A stretch of 64,000 bases of DNA from Nectonema munidae (taxonomy: Eukaryota; Nematomorpha; Nectonematoida; Nectonematidae). The notes beneath the pieces were generated by a model, which worked only from the letters and a program-made list of their open reading frames with translations, had not been told where the DNA came from and did not search any database. Positions within the stretch are counted from its first letter, which is position 1. Each line of letters starts with the position of its first letter. Shown one piece after another: positions 60,801-64,000 of the stretch. The position numbers were made by a program, and so were the translations under genes. The stretch spans positions 62,001 through 126,000 of the forward strand of contig JAUIRK010000884.1 in NCBI GenBank assembly GCA_030549495.1, read 5' to 3'.

Positions 60801-61244
60801 TTCTTCATTGTAGAAATTGTTTTTTGTTGGCTATTAATCCCAAAATTTTAATCATTATTATCTATCTATACCTTGGACATTTTTGTAGGGTATCTCGAAT
60901 TATACGTGTTTATGGGCAATTACTAACCATATACATATAATTATCTTCGATGTTTAGATATGATGATGATGATGGATAATGGTATTAATAATAGGAGACC
61001 CGTTACTTCGTACGACACCGTCAATAGAAGTAATAATGGTGGCGTAAATTGTGGAAATGTTAGTATGCAACAACAGCAAGCTTCTCTCCATCAACGTGGC
61101 CTCAATGATTTGATATCATCCTTTCAAAGCAACATAAACTTCATGCCTAGCAGTGCTGGTGGTGGGGCTGGCAATAACGACGGTGGAGCAATGTCATCAG
61201 CAACTCGTTCTTCTATTCCATCTTCTTACATTCAGTTGTCATAA
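51609..61244 (+). CDS. CAPRIN: Caprin homologue (cytoplasmic RNA-granule protein), multi-exon
   Basis: Caprins are cytoplasmic RNA-binding proteins of stress granules and translational control; caprin-1 partners G3BP. The first three exons (51609-51878, 51928-52148, from 57996) join with phases 0 and 2. They reproduce the Caprin homology region: IENKVRNLEKRKSKLDDL, LNVDQKVAISHFPEVIAML, HDLQKSFSHIL, LLSGSNGAPTLSSEEVDE and SYAEVKEIIDKITASNYL, the last aligning with the vertebrate YKHLKDLLSKLLNSGYF. Two exons further on (60475-60772 and 60958-61244), rich in Gln, His, Asn and Ser, lie on the same strand and fit a caprin-like disordered tail, but their link to the first three is inferred. One or more exons between 58.4 and 60.5 kb may be missing. 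The second intron (5.8 kb) carries a SINE and an RTE LINE. The gene diverges from the V-ATPase B gene. Confidence 0.6.
51928..52148 (+). CDS. CAPRIN: Caprin homologue, second coding exon
   Basis: Acceptor ATCCATTCTAG, donor GTAATT. Encodes 73 codons plus two bases: QQTQEDCYSHTKQFLRIYTI, LSKLNSINYKEDLLSGSNGA, then PTLSSEEVDEIEFLNN. It aligns with the caprin segment around QKDFKGGLNGAVYLPSKELD. The 49-base intron before it is very short, and reading through it meets a stop only after several dozen codons. Confidence 0.8.
52149..53438. other. Caprin intron 2, first part
   Basis: AT-rich, no supported gene or repeat. Confidence 0.4.
53455..53667 (+). mobile_element. tRNA-derived SINE, family B (213 bp)
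   Basis: A perfect 16-bp target duplication TTATTTGATTTGTATA (53439-53454 and 53668-53683) brackets the unit. The head is tRNA-like: TATGGTGGTTAGACC (A-box position) and GTGTTCGATTC (B box, 53508-53518), then a body with GCCGTCCGGTTGACTAAC and ACCGCCGTCTAAAC. The intact duplication implies recent insertion by LINE machinery. It differs from family A in body and tail. It lies in Caprin intron 2 in the same orientation as the gene. Confidence 0.9.
53684..54571. other. Caprin intron 2, middle part
   Basis: No supported gene. A minus-strand open frame at 54000-54272 lies in a less AT-rich patch that may be an unclassified repeat. Confidence 0.4.
54573..57060 (-). mobile_element. RTE-like LINE, copy 2, 5'-truncated
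   Basis: The same family and orientation as copy 1 at 13.5 kb, ending in the same (ATC)n run at 54572-54590. On the minus strand it keeps more of the endonuclease end (IANTYFKKDVEKLR, around 56.76-57.0 kb) and a continuous RT start (NKAAGPSGVPIEVIQLCG to CKGDSKECSNYRSIKFLEHA), VGVHHGSVLSPIPFAIVMDV, FLYADDLVIVGSSWDDVEKR, the finger CAKCGKRVMRNAIQCSLCKM-WVHKRC and the tail RPKKLWEEVVKADMEKRGLF. It is inactive and shares several disabling changes with copy 1. It lies antisense in Caprin intron 2. Confidence 0.9.
57061..57990. other. Caprin intron 2, last part
   Basis: No supported exon. An open frame at 57716-57913 contains a short helix-like stretch (NKLEKKLSTLESEMEL) but is not needed for the phase-compatible Caprin splice. 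Confidence 0.4.
57996..58422 (+). CDS. CAPRIN: Caprin homologue, third coding exon (3' border uncertain)
   Basis: Acceptor TTTTTTCATAG at 57995. The C at the start completes AGC (Ser) with AG from the previous exon. It encodes STHINAIVSLKSKVLKNK, SYAEVKEIIDKITASNYLYP, then an acidic tail rich in Glu and Asp (about 58130-58330) as expected after the homology region. The frame is open to a stop at 58422. No consensus donor stands out, so the exon may end anywhere between about 58165 and 58400, or this may be an alternative last exon. Confidence 0.68.
59001..59466. other. homopolymer-rich, probably low-quality sequence
   Basis: Long runs of G, C, T and A (such as G8 T2 C5 T10) pass into about 450 bases almost wholly of A and T homopolymers. 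This differs sharply from the flanks and resembles an uncorrected or collapsed consensus. An exon could be hidden here. Confidence 0.6.
59467..60474. other. putative Caprin intron, nothing secure
   Basis: A minus-strand open frame of 76 residues at 60052-60279 is less AT-rich than its surroundings and reads like protein (RRVGGQGICISSSAHQNEE), but I recognise no family and find no splice context. Confidence 0.35.
60475..60772 (+). CDS. low-complexity exon, probable Caprin C-terminal region
   Basis: Acceptor TTTATTTTTATCTTAAG, donor GTAAGG. It encodes SQENGNDKNAYSSGDVSSHP, then Gln/His-rich sequence including MHQRQQQEAPMMSFQHHHPG and HPPVHNTTPYRAP. It ends with one base of a codon that the next exon completes. 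Composition fits a disordered RNA-granule protein tail. No domain is recognised, and a separate gene is possible. Confidence 0.6.
60958..61244 (+). CDS. low-complexity last exon, probable Caprin C-terminus
   Basis: Acceptor GATGTTTAG at 60957. The two bases AT complete Asn with the previous exon, followed by five Met codons, DNGINNRRPVTSYDTVNR, VSMQQQQASLHQRGLNDL and a Gly/Ser-rich end SSIPSSYIQLS then TAA at 61242-61244. Phase agreement with the previous exon is good evidence that the two belong together. Confidence 0.65.
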
Positions 61245-61338
61245 CCTTATCCCACTTTTGATCATGATATTCACTTTTCTGCTTTTCTAATTGTCTTCTA
61301 ATTCTCTATTTTCATACTTTTAATTCTAATAATCTTTA

Positions 61339-61344
61339 AATAAA
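61339..61344 (+). promoter_or_regulatory. polyadenylation signal AATAAA
   Basis: AATAAA lies 95 bases after the TAA of the Gln/Ser-rich last exon, the right place to end that transcript. Confidence 0.55.
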
Positions 61345-61744
61345 ACTTTAATCTTGTATTCTTAAATAAGCGGCGCACAAGGCCAAGCATTTGGTGGTGC
61401 TTTTTTCGATGATTTTAACTCAAAACTCTCCGAACAAGTATTCATCTTTGAGTTGTATAACAAACAATTCCTGAGAAGATGCCTTTAAATATGAAATTGT
61501 TGTCATGACGAAGGCTTTGCTTCTACTCTATAGCCTAGGAAAAATGAAAATAAAGCATTAAGAACCAAAACTCAGTTTCAGCCTCAAATATCATAAAAAC
61601 TTGAAATGAGATTAGGGCCCTCACCTTCTGGATGTGGGTCTCTGTCCTAACTCTACTTAATCCATACCTTGCCTGTAACGTTTAAATACTATTGCATTTA
61701 GCTGAGCTTAAATTATAAACTAAAATATTTTAGCTTAGAAATTA
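61345..61744. other. intergenic DNA after the Caprin-like 3' end
   Basis: No feature recognised beyond a short GC-richer patch at 61370-61400. Confidence 0.4.
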
Positions 61745-62130
61745 AACTTGGTGTGAGGGATGTATGTAAGCGTGGGCATTTGAAGAGCTGTCTAGTGGTG
61801 TGGTAGTGCATGTGGCATAAACGACACGTGGGGTTATGCTGGGTAGAAGGGTTAATTAGTGTTTAGTCAAAAGTAATTCCTAGGCTTTTGAGGGTGTGAT
61901 TGTGTAAATGTTAGTGAAAACTGCGGATTGTGACTTCGTGGTGTTGAATAGTTTCAATCCAAAGGGAGATGTTTATGAATTCTTGACTGTCGTGTTTAGC
62001 TGTTTGTTTGCGTATGTTGATGTTAATGTTATGTGTGCGGTGTGTGTGATTATATGCTTGCTGGGCTGGTTTGTTTGTAGAGGGTATGTACTAACAGGTA
62101 TATGTTGAAGAGGATTGGTAAGGGTGACCT
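61745..62130 (-). mobile_element. LINE 3' fragment (RT end and C-terminal finger)
   Basis: The minus strand, in shifting frames, reads PLPILFNIYL (RT box with LSPxLFNxYL), then remnants of the palm and a C-terminal CRLCHMHYHTTRQLFKCP-like motif (CxxC...H...C) with HTSLTP. This is the same LINE group as the fragment at 2.5-3.1 kb. Confidence 0.65.
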
Positions 62131-62239
62131 GCCTTTAGGAACTCTAATTTTTCTTGAAACAAACTTATTTGTTTATCTGTTATATGTTTAAAAGACTATG
62201 ATCTTTTTGTCATACGCAAACTCCTTGATCTGTTCCGAT

Positions 62240-63637
62240 AAAAATGAGGACTTCACGTGGTTGGAACGAGATCTACCCTCCGAAGATGCAAATCTCGACA
62301 ACAATTCCTTTGTTCGCAAGTTCGGCGACCGCAGCCGTTTTTTTTAGTTGGGCCAGACTTTCATTACACTCCCTTTCTAGCCTGGCTAATTCTTTTGGAG
62401 GGGGGGGCGAGAAACATAAGCTCAGGGCCAAGTCCACAAAAATTCATCTGCTCGATTTGCAACAAACATATATACAAAAACACATGCAGCATTAAATGTA
62501 ACCATACACTGACACACTGGATTCATCTAAAATGCTCAAACATAATCCTCAAATCTTACAACATAAATTGGTCTTGCGCAAATCACTCCCACATATCCTC
62601 ACCATCTCAGAACTATTTTAGGAATAACCTACAACAAAATACGTTTAACCTCTCTTAAGCTTCCATCGAAAAATCAACAAACCTTCCCACCACCACAAAA
62701 CCCCACCATACTTCAATCACCACGCAATCTCATCCTACTGCTCACCACAAACAAACAAGGCATTCAAGTATATTCAAAATATTGCAAATTAACATCAATG
62801 GAATCTCAAACAAAATCACGGAGCTAACACTTCTCACCAAACAACTTAACCCAAACGTCATAACTATCCAAGAAACGAAACTCAACCAAAACAGTAAAAC
62901 ACCTCGCATTCCACATTACACACATCAGAACAGACCGAAACATCGATTCAACAGGCTTAATAACATACATCAAGAAAACACGAAGTATTCAAAACTCACA
63001 TCTGATCATAAAAACCATTAAAAAAGAAAACGTTATGCTAAATAACAACTCCTATCGCATAGCTAACATTTACATACCACCCAAAAACTATTAACATTTT
63101 CTCACACCTCTTTAACCACAAAAATCTTATTCTAACCGGCGACATCAATCCACATTCAACAGAATGGTTTCTCCTTGCACAGACAACAGGCAAATTATCC
63201 AAAACCTCATACACAACTCACACTATAATAATTACCACAGACACGCACACCAGAATTCCAGCAAATAAGTTAAAAACACAATTTTAACAACCGACATCAC
63301 TTCTATCCCAATTCAAACGAGAACCAACAGAAATTTCAAAAAACGAACTGGGAGTCTTTCTCACATACATCGAAATCAATATCACTAACGCTGAACCTGA
63401 TCTATTACATACACACATTAAACAAAATTCTCACAGACCTCATATTACATGAAGACAAACCCAACATCCCCAAAGAAACATCAATCTTGCAACACAAAAG
63501 CACACTTTCAACAACAAAAAATCCTACTCCAAGCATGTTAACACTTAGACAACACACAACACTGCAGTCACCAACCAAACTATCCACACACAAGTGGATT
63601 ACCGGAATTCACTTTCAATCCGACCAATCCTTAATCT
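62240..63637 (+). mobile_element. LINE 5' portion: PHD-like finger and endonuclease
   Basis: The plus strand starts with a leader (AAGTTCGGCGACCGCAGCCG), then encodes a Cys/His finger (ICSICNKHIYKNTCSIKCNH, THWIHLKCS, NWSCANH) and an APE endonuclease start (LQININGISNKITELTLLTK, NPNVITIQETKLNQNSKTPR), later GDINPHSTEW. Frame changes make it inactive. Near 63560-63635 it matches the LINE fragment at 3.1 kb, then stops abruptly before any RT sequence. Confidence 0.78.
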
Positions 63638-64000
63638 TCCACGTAAAATTAATATAATTTTTATCAAGATTTCAATCAAGTGCCTATTGAAAATGGCAAT
63701 GACAAGAAAAGGTAAATTAGTTCTTCTTGTAGGCATTATTCGGGAAACCGATTTCCAAGGTTGCAGTCAACTTCGAACAAAAAGATGTGTTTTAGAAAGA
63801 CTTTTTTATTTTATAAAAAAGTTATAAAAATCTGTTAGTGAATCTTGCGCTATAGTAGCAAAGGAAAATGGAGTGTTGCAAGCCTCTTAACATGACACAA
63901 ACCCTATATGTCGAAAAAATCGGTTCATCTATGAAAAACACAAAAAATTGAGGAAGAATAAAGGACATGAATCTACCACACAGATGAAGAGAATAAAAGA
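63638..64000. other. unassigned DNA at the window end
   Basis: A plus-strand frame at 63594-63827 crosses the LINE border and continues into sequence I cannot identify. Confidence 0.35.

Overview
This is an AT-rich invertebrate animal (metazoan) nuclear window with two multi-exon host genes, long introns and many mobile elements. There are no bacterial operons, rRNA genes, functional tRNAs or CRISPR arrays. The proteins do not fix the phylum.

Host gene 1 (about 2.2-39.3 kb, minus strand) encodes the B subunit of the vacuolar H+-ATPase. Twelve exons with consistent phases and GT/AG borders give about 460 residues. A thirteenth, 33-base upstream exon is likely, and the extreme N-terminus was not found. 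Its coding sequence, about 1.4 kb, is spread over at least 36 kb because the introns are filled with transposons. Host gene 2 (about 51.6-61.2 kb, plus strand) is a Caprin homologue. Three phase-compatible exons encode the coiled-coil Caprin homology region. Two further exons near the 3' side, rich in Gln, His, Asn and Ser, probably form its disordered C-terminus, followed by a polyadenylation signal. The two genes are divergently arranged.

Mobile elements, left to right: a LINE 3' fragment (2.5-3.1 kb); a small hAT element (5.6 kb); an RTE-like fragment (6.7 kb); a CR1-like LINE (7.6-8.8 kb); a decayed FAM200/ZBED-like hAT transposase (10.0-11.2 kb); a second small hAT element (12.7 kb); an RTE LINE (13.5-15.9 kb); an LTR retrotransposon fossil with a 5-bp target duplication (18.9-25.8 kb) whose left LTR is split by a Helitron-like insertion; a CR1-like LINE (27.7-30.4 kb); a Tigger/pogo relic (32.5-34.2 kb); two more small hAT elements (35.0 and 36.5 kb); a 5.9-kb hAT with a perfect 8-bp target duplication (40.0-45.9 kb) that contains two smaller inverted-repeat elements and a second gene block of an unnamed family; a 1.1-kb non-autonomous hAT (48.1-49.3 kb); two tRNA-derived SINEs with perfect target duplications (50.2 and 53.5 kb); a second RTE copy (54.6-57.1 kb); and a pair of oppositely oriented LINE pieces (61.7-63.6 kb).

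Most interesting: (i) the 5.9-kb hAT and its unnamed passenger gene block; (ii) two RTE copies that share the same disabling changes, suggesting spread of a defective lineage in trans; (iii) the Helitron-like insertion in an LTR; (iv) the two SINE families; (v) a homopolymer-rich stretch at 59.0-59.5 kb that looks like poor consensus sequence.
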